Position numbers and translations under genes: made by a program. Under the pieces are notes generated by a model that saw only the letters and a program-made list of their open reading frames with translations, did no database searches and was not told where the DNA came from. Of a DNA stretch of 26,334 nucleotides, positions 1 through 9,120 are shown one piece after another (the first letter of the stretch is position 1; each line of letters starts with the position of its first letter). The DNA lies in the NCBI GenBank assembly GCA_028691405.1, contig JAQUZI010000003.1:1-26334 (forward strand), written 5' to 3'. The stretch comes from Minisyncoccota bacterium. GTDB lineage: Bacteria > Patescibacteriota > Minisyncoccia > UBA6257 > JAKLIH01.

Positions 1-2087
1 TTAATCTCAAATACAATTTCCATTACTTGAATTATATCATTTAAAGGAATTAAAGGCATGCCCTCTTTAATTGAATTATATAAATATTTAATTTCATTAA
101 AATGGCCTTTGTCTTGTTTTTTTAATTTAATATTATATTCATTAGACTTTAATTCTTTAAAATCAATAATTTTATAATTTGTATTATTGTAAAATATATC
201 AATATTCTCTTTTGGTCAATTTTTATTTCCTAGTGTTGTATATACTAAATTAAAAATAGACCCATTATTAAATTTAATTGTACATACAAAATTACCTGTT
301 TCTAAATAATTATTACCGCCAGTTTTAATAAATTGTATATCTTTAACCTTATCATTAATTAAATATAAGCCTAAATCGATCATAGCACAACCTTCTCCTA
401 CTATTTGACCTCCACCCTCTTCAGTATTAATTCATATATCTTTTCCAAAATTCTCACTATTTACAACATAATTAATTATAACCGGTTTTGTATTGTCTTT
501 AATTATTTCTTTTAACTTTTCAACTAAAGGCGAAAATCTACGATTAAAACCAATATTAATTAAAGGCAATTTATCTTTACCTTTTATCAATTCTTTAATT
601 TTATTTAATTCTTCTTGGCTAACACATAATGGCTTCTCAATAAACAAATTTTTATTATATTCTAGCGCATTTTTAACCAAATCAAAATGCAAATTATGAC
701 GAGTAATAGCCATAATTAAATCAATATCAGGATTTTTAAATAATTCTAAATAATCAGTTGTAATTATTTTAGCATTTAATTTTTTACTAAAATATATTAA
801 TTTTGTATTACTTTTGTTTGCTAAACCCAATATATTGTATTTAGAAGAATTTTTGTTTATAGCTGGCAAAATAGTAGACATAAAAAAATTTCCTAAACCA
901 ACAATACCAACATTAAGTTTATCTTTTACATCAGTTTTAATATATTCTGGATTTATAATAGTATTTGCATTCTCAGAATCCTCACCATATTTAATCGCCA
1001 CACCTAATCATTCTGGCCTTCTATCTAACTCCGAGTAAACAGAAATGCAATTCTCAAAATCAACCTCTTTGTTAATAATATTATCCAAATTAATACTTTT
1101 ATTAGCCAATAAGTCTAAAAATGATTTCATATTTCTGTTTTCAGTAAAACGAACAAATTCCAAAGGATAATCAACCCCATTTTCTTCATAATTAGCATCC
1201 CCTCTTCCCGGTCCATAAGAATAAGATATTTTAAAATCTATTTCTTTTTCATATCATAAAGATCGGCTAATATTACATACAATATTGCCTAAAACAATAA
1301 TTCTACCTCTTTTCCTTGTTATTTCTATTGATTGATTTAATATTTTATTATCTTTACTTGAAGCAGTAATAATCACCCCATCAACCAAATCTCCATTAAT
1401 TGATTTTATTTCATTTAAAACATTCTGTGTAATTGGATTAATAACATATTGAATATTTGTTTTAGCCAATTCGATCCTCTCTTTATTTGTTTCTAATCCA
1501 ATAACATTAATCCCATTTGCTTTTAAAATTAAAGCCGTAATTTGACCAATTAGGCCTAGACCAACAACAACAATAGTTTCCCCTATTTGAGGATTACATT
1601 GTCTAACACCTTGCATGGCAATAGATCCTATTGTTGTGATACTAGCATCTTTAAAATCAACATCACCAGGAACTTTAACAACTAAATTTCTTGGCACTGA
1701 TATGTATTCTGCATGATTTGCTTTACCAGCGCCACCACAAGCAACAATATCACCAATATGGATGTCTTTGATATTGCTACCAATATCAACCACTTCACCA
1801 CAAGAACTATATCCTCACTCTCTAGGGATATTTAAAAAATTCATTCCTAACTTAAAAACTTCCATTAACCCTTTGTTTTTTATCATTCTCAATGCCTTTT
1901 GAACTTTTTCAGGATAATTCAATAACTTCTTATACAAAGGATCTTTCATGAAATTTATATTTGATATTTCTGTCCCTGTCGATATAACAGAATAATAGTT
2001 TTTAACTAAAATTTGATTTTTATCTATACTTGGCTTAGGAACATTAACAATTCTTAGCTCTTTTCCTTCTGAAATTAGTTGCTTCAT
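1..2087 (-). CDS. Bi-domain oxidoreductase: zinc-type dehydrogenase fused to Gfo/Idh/MocA oxidoreductase (3' end cut by window edge)
   Basis: One frame of at least 695 residues when UGA is read as Trp (TGA at 1812-1814, 1251-1253, near 1010, 432-434 and 216-218). Residues 1-340 are a medium-chain alcohol dehydrogenase: a GYSSCGEVVDIG segment, a Cys/His zinc-like stretch ending NHAEY (about 117-128), and the Rossmann motif GLGLIGQ (176-182). A second Rossmann motif, GIVGLGNF, starts near residue 392, followed by the EKPL and GFNRRF signatures of Gfo/Idh/MocA enzymes. This fusion is a known family associated with surface-sugar loci, so NAD(P)-dependent sugar-nucleotide chemistry is likely; the substrate is unknown. 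The frame is still open at base 3, so the last few residues lie outside. The start at 2087 has no Shine-Dalgarno but sits about 23 nt below a good promoter. Confidence 0.88.
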
Positions 2088-2116
2088 ATTTACTTAAATT
2101 AAGATATATTAAACAC

Positions 2117-2145
2117 ATTTTAACACAAAAAAAGCTAATTTACAA
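2117..2145 (-). promoter_or_regulatory. Promoter of the bi-domain oxidoreductase
   Basis: On the minus strand: -35 TTGTAA, 17-nt spacer ending in TGT (extended -10), -10 TAAAAT. The predicted leader is about 23 nt and lacks a Shine-Dalgarno. It is divergent from the tRNA-Pro promoter. Confidence 0.65.
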
Positions 2146-2166
2146 ACAGAATATTTGTATTTACTA

Positions 2167-2195
2167 TTGATTTTTAATATAAAATTTGTTAATAT
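2167..2195 (+). promoter_or_regulatory. Promoter of tRNA-Pro
   Basis: -35 TTGATT, 17-nt spacer ending TGT, -10 TAATAT. The expected transcription start is about 10 nt before the mature tRNA 5' end. Confidence 0.65.
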
Positions 2196-2212
2196 TAAAT
2201 TACTAATACACA

Positions 2213-2283
2213 CGGGGTGTCGTATAGTGGTAGTATATATGCTTTGGGAGCATGTGGTCCCAGTTCGATTCTGGGCACCCCGA
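2213..2283 (+). tRNA. tRNA-Pro(UGG)
   Basis: The cloverleaf folds with a 7-bp acceptor stem (CGGGGTG with CACCCCG) and discriminator A. The anticodon loop TTTGGGA places TGG at 34-36, and the T arm is CCCAG-TTCGATT-CTGGG. The 3' CCA is not encoded. It has its own promoter and is followed directly by a strong terminator. Confidence 0.95.
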
Positions 2284-2296
2284 CATTAAAGAAAGA

Positions 2297-2330
2297 CGAG
2301 CCGGTGCACGGTGCACCAGCTCGTTTTTTT
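2297..2330 (+). terminator. GC-rich terminator after tRNA-Pro
   Basis: CGAGC (2297-2301) and a GGTGCAC/GTGCACC core pair with GCTCG (2319-2323), followed by seven T. It is far richer in G+C than any other hairpin in the window. The T run touches the stop codon of the convergent small gene at 2329. Confidence 0.85.
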
Positions 2331-2697
2331 ATTTTAATAATTCTAATCTCTTTTTTGCTCTTTTAATAAGAGCAATTTCGTCATCTTGAAGTATATGTTT
2401 GCACCATCCATTTGGATGGTAAACAATTCTTCCGGAAGGGATCTCAGTTAGTTTTTTTGTGAAAGTCAATCCGCCGTTCAGAAAAGAGACCATTCCTCCG
2501 TTCACAACAATGCTGCCACAGGACAGACTAGGGTTAGGGTTAAATCCATTTGTTAACAGGAAGGATTTAATATCCTTCTTTCCTCGAGTGTCAACCGAGG
2601 GATCCTGTAGTAGGATAAATAATTCATCCAAGTTCATTTCCCGGCCATTTATAAATGCCTTCCCGGGTACTTTTGACATAAAAGAAATTATTCGCAT
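2329..2697 (-). CDS. Small unknown protein, 122 aa, with Shine-Dalgarno and GC-richer composition
   Basis: I do not recognise a family. The protein is 122 residues, soluble, and has no signal peptide or membrane segment. It holds a Gly/Ser/Pro-rich middle (NPNPSLSCGS) and a Lys/Arg-rich helical C-terminus. Its start is set by a clear Shine-Dalgarno, GGAGG on the minus strand (2703-2707), five bases before ATG; I see none as strong at any other gene here. Base composition is visibly GC-richer than neighbours, with codons such as CGG and CCG, and its single Trp is TGG. It is monocistronic, with its own promoter, and ends against the GC-rich hairpin of tRNA-Pro. These traits suggest recent transfer or a gene under different translational control. 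Confidence 0.75.
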   Translation of the reverse strand: MRIISFMSKVPGKAFINGREMNLDELFILLQDPSVDTRGKKDIKSFLLTNGFNPNPSLSCGSIVVNGGMVSFLNGGLTFTKKLTEIPSGRIVYHPNGWCKHILQDDEIALIKRAKKRLELLK

Positions 2698-2702
2698 AAT
2701 AA

Positions 2703-2707
2703 CCTCC
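2703..2707 (-). promoter_or_regulatory. Strong ribosome binding site of the small 122-aa gene
   Basis: GGAGG on the minus strand with a 5-nt spacer to ATG at 2697. It fixes the start and is exceptional because the other genes in the window have A/T-rich leaders without such a site. Confidence 0.85.
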
Positions 2708-2734
2708 GAAAATAATTTGTTTAGTACTATTTGT

Positions 2735-2763
2735 ATTTTACCATACAGATGCCAAAAAATCAA
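2735..2763 (-). promoter_or_regulatory. Promoter of the small 122-aa gene
   Basis: -35 TTGATT, 17-nt spacer ending TGG, -10 TAAAAT on the minus strand. The -35 overlaps the U-tract of the pth terminator, so transcription of this gene begins right where the upstream operon ends. Confidence 0.6.
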
Positions 2764-2790
2764 GACAAGGAGCTTTAAAACCCCTTGTCT
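2754..2790 (-). terminator. Terminator of the Gmad2-LCP-pth operon
   Basis: The stem AGACAAGG/CCTTGTCT (2763-2770 with 2783-2790, 12-nt loop) is followed on the minus strand by a T run (2754-2759). The stem starts at the pth stop codon. Confidence 0.75.
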
Positions 2791-3373
2791 AACTATTAAT
2801 TATTCATCTCATCATATCTAAATAGAATTTTTCAAAATTATCTTCTAGTATTTTTTGATTTTCTTTACTCATTTTTTTAACAACATAATCTCCAGCTTTA
2901 AATTGATATTTTGATTGAGTGATATCAGCTGGCCTAATCCCAATTCTAAACCTTCAAAATGATTGAGTATTTAAACTTTGTATTACAGAGTCAACTCCTC
3001 TATGTCCAGCCGCTGAATGGCTGAAGCCCAATTTAGCCTTACCTAACAGCATATCAGACTCATCATGAACTATCATTAGGCCTTTAGTATCAATATCATA
3101 ATAATTTAAAATTTTAGATACACAATTACCAGAATTATTCATAAAAGTTGATGGCAAGACAAACACAATATCTTTATGTCCAATTTTTATTTCTAATGTT
3201 TTAGCCAATACTTTTTTGTTGTTTTTCCACTTTAATCCTTTTTCAATCTTCTGATCGTTTTCTAGTTTTTCAATTAATCATTCTAAGAAAACCTTACCAA
3301 TATTATGAGGCGTTGCATCGTATTTCTTTTCAGGGTTATTTAATCCTACTACTATTTTTTTAGTATTTTGCAT
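2789..3373 (-). CDS. pth: Peptidyl-tRNA hydrolase
   Basis: Cleaves peptidyl-tRNA released by stalled ribosomes, in the cytoplasm. The 194-residue frame contains three UGA-Trp codons (one at 2954-2956). Family signatures are present: the N-terminal GLNNPEKKYDATPHNIG with the catalytic His and the substrate Asn, FMNNSG in the middle, and HDESD for the catalytic Asp region. Length is normal for the family. ATG at 3373 lies 7 bases below the LCP gene stop, so it is the last gene of a three-gene operon. It ends in TAG within the terminator hairpin. No Shine-Dalgarno is visible. Confidence 0.93.
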
Positions 3374-3380
3374 TTTTACA

Positions 3381-4343
3381 TTAATTAATAAATTTATATA
3401 TATAGTTATGAATATCAGTATAGTTTTCTAATCCAATCTTTGGCATTAAGAAATATCCGTAAAGATCAGAAGAAGTTGATGTTAGTAACTGATCAGGTGG
3501 AGAATAGCTAATAGTCATAAACTTAATATTTTTACTATCCAAATCCTTAACTAAAGGTAATAACTTCCAGCCATCATTAATATCAATATCTGTATACAAA
3601 TAACCACTTCAACTTGTATAAATCTTATACAGCATCATTGGGTTTGTAAAAGCATTTAATTTTTTTAGCTTTTGAAATATCGCTATTAACAAATCATGCT
3701 GATGATCAATTCTAGAAAAATCACCGGTTGCAGCATAGCGAGATCTAACAAATTTAGCTGCCTTTTTACCATCTAAAAAGTTTCAACCTGACTCTAAGCT
3801 AAATCTTTCGTCTGGATTATCTGGATTTGCCAATAATGGATCATATAACGACTCCCCTAAATAAATATTAATTCCACCAATTGCATCAACAAAATACCTG
3901 AAACCATCTAAATCAACAACAGCTATATGATTAATTTTTAAATTTGTAATTTGCTCCACCTTGTCTCTAATTAATTCTGTTTTCTCTATCTTTAATTTAG
4001 GATTATCAAGTGTTAATAAATTATTTAATTTAGTAAAATTTTCTGTATTTTTGATTTTTACTAATAAATCCCTAGGAACAGAAATAACTTTAACTGTTTT
4101 TGCCTTAACATTAATGTTTACAACCATCATTACGTCAGTTAATAAAGGTCCATTACTTTCAAAACCAGCTATACCTAAAACCAAAACGTTTTGGTTATCA
4201 ATATCATATGTTTTATCTCCCCCATTACTTAGTTTAAAAATATCAATTTCTTTAACTTGGTTAAATAAAAAAACAGAAAAAGTTATTATTAATAACAAAG
4301 CAAAAACAACAAATAAATTTTCTCCAAAACGTTTTAACTTCAT
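3381..4343 (-). CDS. LytR-CpsA-Psr (LCP) family protein
   Basis: LCP enzymes transfer polyprenyl-linked glycopolymers to the cell wall on the outer face of the membrane. The protein has 320 residues with one N-terminal membrane segment (about 10-28). The LCP domain shows the TDVMMVV start, the SVPRDL motif, DLDGFRYFVDAIGGI, and the C-terminal LDGKKAAKFVRSR...GDFSR signature with its conserved Arg residues. Two UGA codons (3780-3782, and 3600-3602 in a YTS-W-SGY context) are read as Trp. It lies 16 bases below the Gmad2 gene and 7 bases above pth. Its presence argues for a walled cell. Confidence 0.9.
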
Positions 4344-4359
4344 TAATAAAATTTAACAA

Positions 4360-4977
4360 TTATTTAACAACATTTAAATTTATAGACACTCGATCAATTA
4401 TTTCTTTATTTTTACTTGAATATTGAAAAGCGTAAAGTTCAATTTCGTTTAAATTATCATATTTACTCAAATCAATTATTTCTTCAAAAGGACCATACAT
4501 TCCTATACCAATTGGATGTGTTTTTACGGTCTTAGAATAGACAACCTCCTTATTTTCTTTATTTCTTACTTCTAACTGTAGCTTGTTTTCAAAAACTTGA
4601 GCCACGCCTTCAACTTTAACCATATTTTTAACAGAAGCGTTGCTTTCTGGCTTTAAAATAATAATTTTAGGTGATTTTTCAATTCTAATTCAATCAACAA
4701 CCAATTCTTCGTTTTTGCTCTTCATTTTAGCAATAACATCAAAACCAAGGTTAAAATCACTAAATAAGGCTGGATGGCTTTTATTGTCTAGTAAGCGAGT
4801 TTGATTATTTATATCTAATACAATATCCTGACTACTATTACGAACAGTAATAACACGATTTTCATCATCAATATCAATAATTCTCCCTTCTACTCTATTG
4901 CTTTTTATTGATACTATTATAAAAATAGAAGCAATAAATACCACAAATATTATTAAAAATATTCACAATTTTTTCAT
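4360..4977 (-). CDS. Membrane-anchored Gmad2-domain protein
   Basis: 205 residues. An N-terminal hydrophobic helix (about 3-24) is followed by a beta-rich segment resembling small OB-like DUF5666 domains (about 32-88). A C-terminal Gmad2-like immunoglobulin domain (about 100-200) holds the VKVEGVAQVFENKLQLEV and GPFEEIIDL strands typical of that fold. Two UGA-Trp codons lie near residues 5 and 97. Gmad2 domains are found on exported proteins of spore-formers and many Patescibacteria; the function is unknown, probably envelope binding. First gene of the operon with LCP and pth, with promoter about 30 nt upstream. Domain assignment is by pattern only. Confidence 0.75.
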
Positions 4978-5012
4978 AATTTATTTTTAATGAAATACTT
5001 TTATATAGATAT

Positions 5013-5041
5013 ATTATAGCAGATAAAGTTCTTGATTTCAA
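5013..5041 (-). promoter_or_regulatory. Promoter of the Gmad2-LCP-pth operon
   Basis: -35 TTGAAA, 17-nt spacer ending TGC, perfect -10 TATAAT on the minus strand. Its -35 shares two bases (5036-5037) with the -35 of the divergent tRNA-Arg promoter. Confidence 0.75.
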
Positions 5042-5060
5042 ATATTAAATATGATAATAT
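5032..5060 (+). promoter_or_regulatory. Promoter of tRNA-Arg
   Basis: -35 TTGATT, 17-nt spacer ending TGA, -10 TAATAT. Start expected only a few bases before the mature tRNA. Confidence 0.7.
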
Positions 5061-5069
5061 AAGTATATC

Positions 5070-5141
5070 CTCCCCGTAGCTCAACGGATAGAGCAGTAGC
5101 CTTCTAAGCTATTGATGGGGGTTCGATTCCTCCCGGGGAGA
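5070..5141 (+). tRNA. tRNA-Arg(UCU)
   Basis: Acceptor stem CTCCCCG/CGGGGAG, discriminator A, anticodon loop CTTCTAA with TCT at 34-36, normal T loop TTCGATT. CCA is not encoded. It reads AGA, the main Arg codon of this AT-rich genome. Confidence 0.94.
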
Positions 5142-5149
5142 CAAAGAAA

Positions 5150-5176
5150 AACCAACCATAAAAATGGTTGGTTTTT
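5150..5176. terminator. Bidirectional terminator between tRNA-Arg and rnj
   Basis: The stem AACCAACCAT (5150-5159) pairs with ATGGTTGGTT (5164-5173), loop AAAA, with A run on the left and T run on the right. It can end tRNA-Arg on the plus strand and rnj on the minus strand. Confidence 0.8.
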
Positions 5177-5177
5177 G

Positions 5178-6989
5178 CTATATCTCCAAAACAATTGGAA
5201 TAATCATTGGCCTTCTTTCTGTTTTTTGGAATAAGAACAGCCCTATTTCATCACGCAAAATATTACGAATATATGACTCATTGACATTATCGTTAACAGT
5301 CTTTTTAATTGTTTTTAGTATAATCTTATTTACTTTTTCTTTAGTTTCTTTAATTAACATGTTAGAGTCTTTCATAAACACAAATCCACGTGAAATTATT
5401 TCTAAGACTTTAACATCTTTGCTTTTCCTATCAATAATAATATTAATAATAAACATACCATCTTTAGATAAAGCCTGACGATCTCTTAATACGATTTCTC
5501 CAACATCTCCTACTCCTAGTCCATCTACCATCACATAGTTAGCCGGTATGAACTTAGATGTAAGTAATATCTTGTTTTTTACCAACTCTACTACTTGGCC
5601 ATTACTAGCTAAAATACAATCTTCCTTTCGCAAGCCCAATACATCTTGAGCTAAATCATTAAAAAGTTTTTGCATGTAGTAAAAACCATGAAAAGGCATA
5701 ACGTGTTTTGGTCTAACCAAATTTAACATTAATTTCATGTCTTCTTTTTGTGCATGGCCAGAAGCATGAATATCTAACATCTTATAATGATAAATATTTG
5801 CCCCCTGCTTTGTTAAGCTATCTTTTAGACATTGTACCGCCATTTCATTTCCAGGGATAACTGAGGAAGAAAACACAACAGTGTCTCCAGATTGTATACG
5901 AATATTAACATTCTCTTTATTAATAATCCTCATTAACCCGGCATTATCTTCACCCTGAGCTCCAGTAGTTAAAATTAACAACTCTTCTGGCTTGTATTTA
6001 TTTATTTCTTTAGCATCTATAATTGTTTTAGAACTAACTTTTATATATTTTAATTTATTAGCAATCGCCAAATTGGTTTTCATCGAATACCCATTAATTA
6101 TAACCTTACGGTTAAATTTTTCAGCTAGCATTATTGCCTGTTGCAATCTGCTAATCAAAGACGCAAAAGTAGCTAAAATAATCCTACCTTTAGATCTCAT
6201 AAAAATTACCTCCAAATTTTGAAAAATTTCTTGTTCTGATATAGAATGCCCTTCCTTCTCAATACCGGTGCTATCTGATATTAATAAATCAACACCCATT
6301 GATGCTAATTTTACAATTCTAGTTAAATCAGCTGGTTTATCCATAACGGGATTAAAGTCAATCTTATAATCACCAGTAAACATAACATTCCCTTGTTTTG
6401 TTTGAATTAAAAACCCAACTGAATCAGGAACAGTGTGATTAACATGAAATACACTAATCAAAAAGTTTTTAAACTCAATATGGTTGTTTTTCTCCGCATC
6501 TATAACTCTAATATCAAGTTTTTTCATATTTGGAAATTCGCTTTGGCGCTTTAGTATTATTTCTTTTGTTAGTAATCCAGTATATATTGGTGGATAATTT
6601 AATTTTGACATTAAATAAGGTACAGCTCCAATATGATCTAAATGAGCATGAGAAATAAATACACCTAATATCTTGAGATTTTTATTATTAGCAAAATACT
6701 CAATACTCGGAATAATAAAATCTACACCCGGCATATTCTCTTCTGGGAAACGCAAGCCCATATCAAAAATAAGGCACTCATCTTTGTATTGTGCTACAAA
6801 CATATTACGACCAAACTCACCTAATCCACCCAAAAACATAATTTTTACTGGATTATTATCAATATTGATTTTATCTTTTGCTTTGTTTATTGATATTGGT
6901 GATTTATTAGATTGTTTACGATTATCATAGCGTCTTGGCACAATCTTTCTTACTGGTTTTTTCAAACTAGTTTCTTTTTTGTCATCCAT
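5178..6989 (-). CDS. rnj: Ribonuclease J (metallo-beta-lactamase/beta-CASP)
   Basis: RNA-degrading and maturing enzyme with 5'-3' exo- and endonuclease activity, zinc-dependent, cytoplasmic. 603 residues, longer than the usual 555 or so because of a basic N-terminal extension of about 45 residues. The metal motif SHAHLDH is followed by GDYKID, SDSTG and, in the beta-CASP part, the ASGHAQKEDM and MPFHG motifs. It contains no tryptophan at all, so it is intact under either code. A tRNA-Leu lies 29 bases upstream on the same strand and may be co-transcribed. The stop is TAG at 5178, touching the shared terminator. No Shine-Dalgarno. Confidence 0.95.
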   Translation of the reverse strand: MDDKKETSLKKPVRKIVPRRYDNRKQSNKSPISINKAKDKINIDNNPVKIMFLGGLGEFGRNMFVAQYKDECLIFDMGLRFPEENMPGVDFIIPSIEYFANNKNLKILGVFISHAHLDHIGAVPYLMSKLNYPPIYTGLLTKEIILKRQSEFPNMKKLDIRVIDAEKNNHIEFKNFLISVFHVNHTVPDSVGFLIQTKQGNVMFTGDYKIDFNPVMDKPADLTRIVKLASMGVDLLISDSTGIEKEGHSISEQEIFQNLEVIFMRSKGRIILATFASLISRLQQAIMLAEKFNRKVIINGYSMKTNLAIANKLKYIKVSSKTIIDAKEINKYKPEELLILTTGAQGEDNAGLMRIINKENVNIRIQSGDTVVFSSSVIPGNEMAVQCLKDSLTKQGANIYHYKMLDIHASGHAQKEDMKLMLNLVRPKHVMPFHGFYYMQKLFNDLAQDVLGLRKEDCILASNGQVVELVKNKILLTSKFIPANYVMVDGLGVGDVGEIVLRDRQALSKDGMFIINIIIDRKSKDVKVLEIISRGFVFMKDSNMLIKETKEKVNKIILKTIKKTVNDNVNESYIRNILRDEIGLFLFQKTERRPMIIPIVLEI

Positions 6990-7018
6990 AATATTTTTTT
7001 AATATTTTTTAACATTTG

Positions 7019-7099
7019 TGCCGAGGGCGAGAGTTGAACTCGCAAGCTGAAAGCACAGCGTTCTGAACACTGCGTGTTTACCAATTTCACCACCTCGGC
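7019..7099 (-). tRNA. tRNA-Leu(CAG)
   Basis: Acceptor GCCGAGG/CCTCGGC with discriminator A, class II long variable arm, anticodon stem CAGTG/CGCTG with loop TTCAGAA, giving CAG (codon CUG). CCA is not encoded. It lies between the peptide-binding protein gene and rnj, all on the minus strand. Confidence 0.94.
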
Positions 7100-7131
7100 A
7101 ATTAAATTATTAGTTTAAATTAAAAACATTG

Positions 7132-7173
7132 TCTCTTGCATTTCAAGAGATCGATATACATTTTCTGTATATC
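7132..7173 (-). terminator. Two adjacent hairpins after the peptide-binding protein gene
   Basis: GATATACA/TGTATATC (7153-7160 with 7166-7173) and TCTCTTG/CAAGAGA (7132-7138 with 7144-7150) lie directly after the stop codon. On the minus strand a short T run follows the second. Probably a tandem terminator, or a processing signal ahead of tRNA-Leu. Confidence 0.5.
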
Positions 7174-7175
7174 CT

Positions 7176-8867
7176 TTATTTTAGTGATCTTCTTTGATTA
7201 ATATATCATTCATCTATATTTGTAAATGATGAAGAAAATGAATTATAAATTTGATTATTTTCAATATTAATTTTCTTGTAATAACCATTAATATAATAAG
7301 GATTATTTAAGAAAATAGCTGGTCTATCCTTGTATAATAAGTCTTGAATTTCTGTTATATTCTTTTCTATCTGCTCTTTGTCATTTGTTGTATGATTTAT
7401 TTCTAAAATAGAATCTAGTGTTTTATTTTTATAAACAGAAAGATTTAAGCCTAAATTATCTGTTTGGCTTGAATGTCAGAAATAATATAAATCAGGATTT
7501 ATAGTATAAGTTTCTCCAAAAATCAATGCATCATAATTTCTAGTTTTTAAATAGTCTTTATGCAATTCATGTAATGGTACTATTTGCAAATGAATTATTG
7601 CTCCCAATTTACCCCAATCAGCTTTCAATAAATCAGCCAAATGAATCAATTCATTATTTGAAGGTAAAAGAAGTGAAAATTCTAATTTAGTTATTTTATC
7701 CCCTTTCTTTTTTTCTAGTATACCATCATCATCACTATCTTCAAACCCTAAATCTTTTAATATCTCTTTAGCTTTTTCTAAATCAAAATGATTTTTATTT
7801 AATTCTTGGTTGTAACCAATAAAATCACTAGAAATAGGCATATTAATTAATTCAGCATTTCCAAAGAATACTTCATCAATAATTTTTTGTTTATCAATAG
7901 CTAAATCCAAAGCTTTATTAATTTCTGGTGTTGATAACAAAGAGTTCTTTTGATTTAGAAATATAGCATAATATCTTGGTAATTTGGTATAATTAATTGA
8001 AATTCTATTTTTGTTTTTTAATAAATCTTTTTGGTAAGGTGTTAATTCTTTTATCATATCAATATTTCCCTTAACAAAAGATACAAAAGCATCTTCAATG
8101 CTATTAAAAATATGAACATTTATTCTATCAATAAAAGCATTTTTAAAATAATCTTTATTGCGTTTTAAACTTAAACTTACAAGTCTGCCATCTTTGTTTT
8201 TTTGAACCTTATAAACTACATACGGCCCTGTACCAACTGGCTTCATATTTAAGTCATGAGTTCTAAAAGAATCAGTTGCGATATTCTCTCATAAATGTTT
8301 AGGCATTATTTTAAAATCCAAGTAGTTATAGAAATTTGATTGCTCAACCGGTATGGTAAATTTAACCATTAATTCCCCTAATTTCTCTACTTCAACATCT
8401 TTAAACAAACTAAACAATGGGCTTTTATAATCAATATCTTTAATCAAAGAAACAGTGAAAACAATATCATCGGCTGTTAATTTATGTTCATCATGAAAAT
8501 AGATATCATCTTTAATATATACTTCATAAGAAGTTCTTTGTGGATTAATAATAATTTCCTCAGCTAAATTATTAACAAAACCACCTTTACCATCTTCTTC
8601 AATTAAACCGCTATATATCATATTAATTAACTCCTGTTCGACATCATTATTTTGACTTGCAACCGGATTAATTGTTTTTGGTGTTTCTCATACACCATAA
8701 TTTAATGTCCCCCCTGTAGCTGGTTTTAAAACAGTTACTTTATTTAAAATAGACTGGCCTAATTTAATCAAACTAAAAACAGTTAAAATCAAAAATGCAA
8801 AAGATAAAACCCTCTCTTTTAAAGAAAATTTACCTCACAAGCGACTAATCTTTCTAAAAATATTCAT
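7176..8867 (-). CDS. Membrane-anchored peptide/oligopeptide-type substrate-binding protein (SBP_bac_5)
   Basis: 563 residues with five UGA-Trp codons. An N-terminal helix (about 20-42) looks like an uncleaved anchor; there is no lipoprotein Cys box. The rest resembles DppA/OppA family 5 binding proteins: GGTLNYGVWETPKTINP at the start, then the LTADDIVFTV and PVGTGPYVV motifs, and ALDLAIDKQKII. Normally such proteins deliver peptides or other solutes to an ABC importer, but no permease or ATPase gene is nearby. Instead it follows secG by 12 bases and a YvlD-like protein, forming a three-gene membrane operon. The substrate cannot be told. Stop TAA at 7176-7178. Confidence 0.88.
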
Positions 8868-8879
8868 ACTAAACTTAGC

Positions 8880-9104
8880 TTATTTTACAATAAATATTAA
8901 AATAGAAGAAAGTATAAACAAAAACATGAATAAAATAGTAATTACGTGTAAAGTTTTTTCCATACCTCTTTTCTTCATATAATTACCACCTGATCCTCCA
9001 CCTAAAAATCCAGATAATCCACCCCCTTTTTGTTGGATCATAATTAAGATAATTAAAGCAAAAGATGTTATTACTTGAGCAATTGAAATTATTTTATGTA
9101 GCAT
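8880..9104 (-). CDS. secG: Preprotein translocase subunit SecG
   Basis: 74 residues with two membrane helices (about 5-25 and 52-72) joined by the typical Gly-rich loop QQKGGGLSGFLGGGSGG. SecG assists the SecYEG channel during protein export. Length is normal. It sits 16 bases below the holin-like gene and 12 bases above the binding-protein gene. No Trp, no Shine-Dalgarno. Confidence 0.93.
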   Translation of the reverse strand: MLHKIISIAQVITSFALIILIMIQQKGGGLSGFLGGGSGGNYMKKRGMEKTLHVITILFMFLFILSSILIFIVK

Positions 9105-9120
9105 ATTTAAATTTTATTTT

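Noticed and set aside
2213..2790. Integrated element bounded by attachment repeats at tRNA-Pro
   Set aside because: I found no second copy of the tRNA 3' end near 2.7-2.8 kb and no integrase. Only composition supports transfer.
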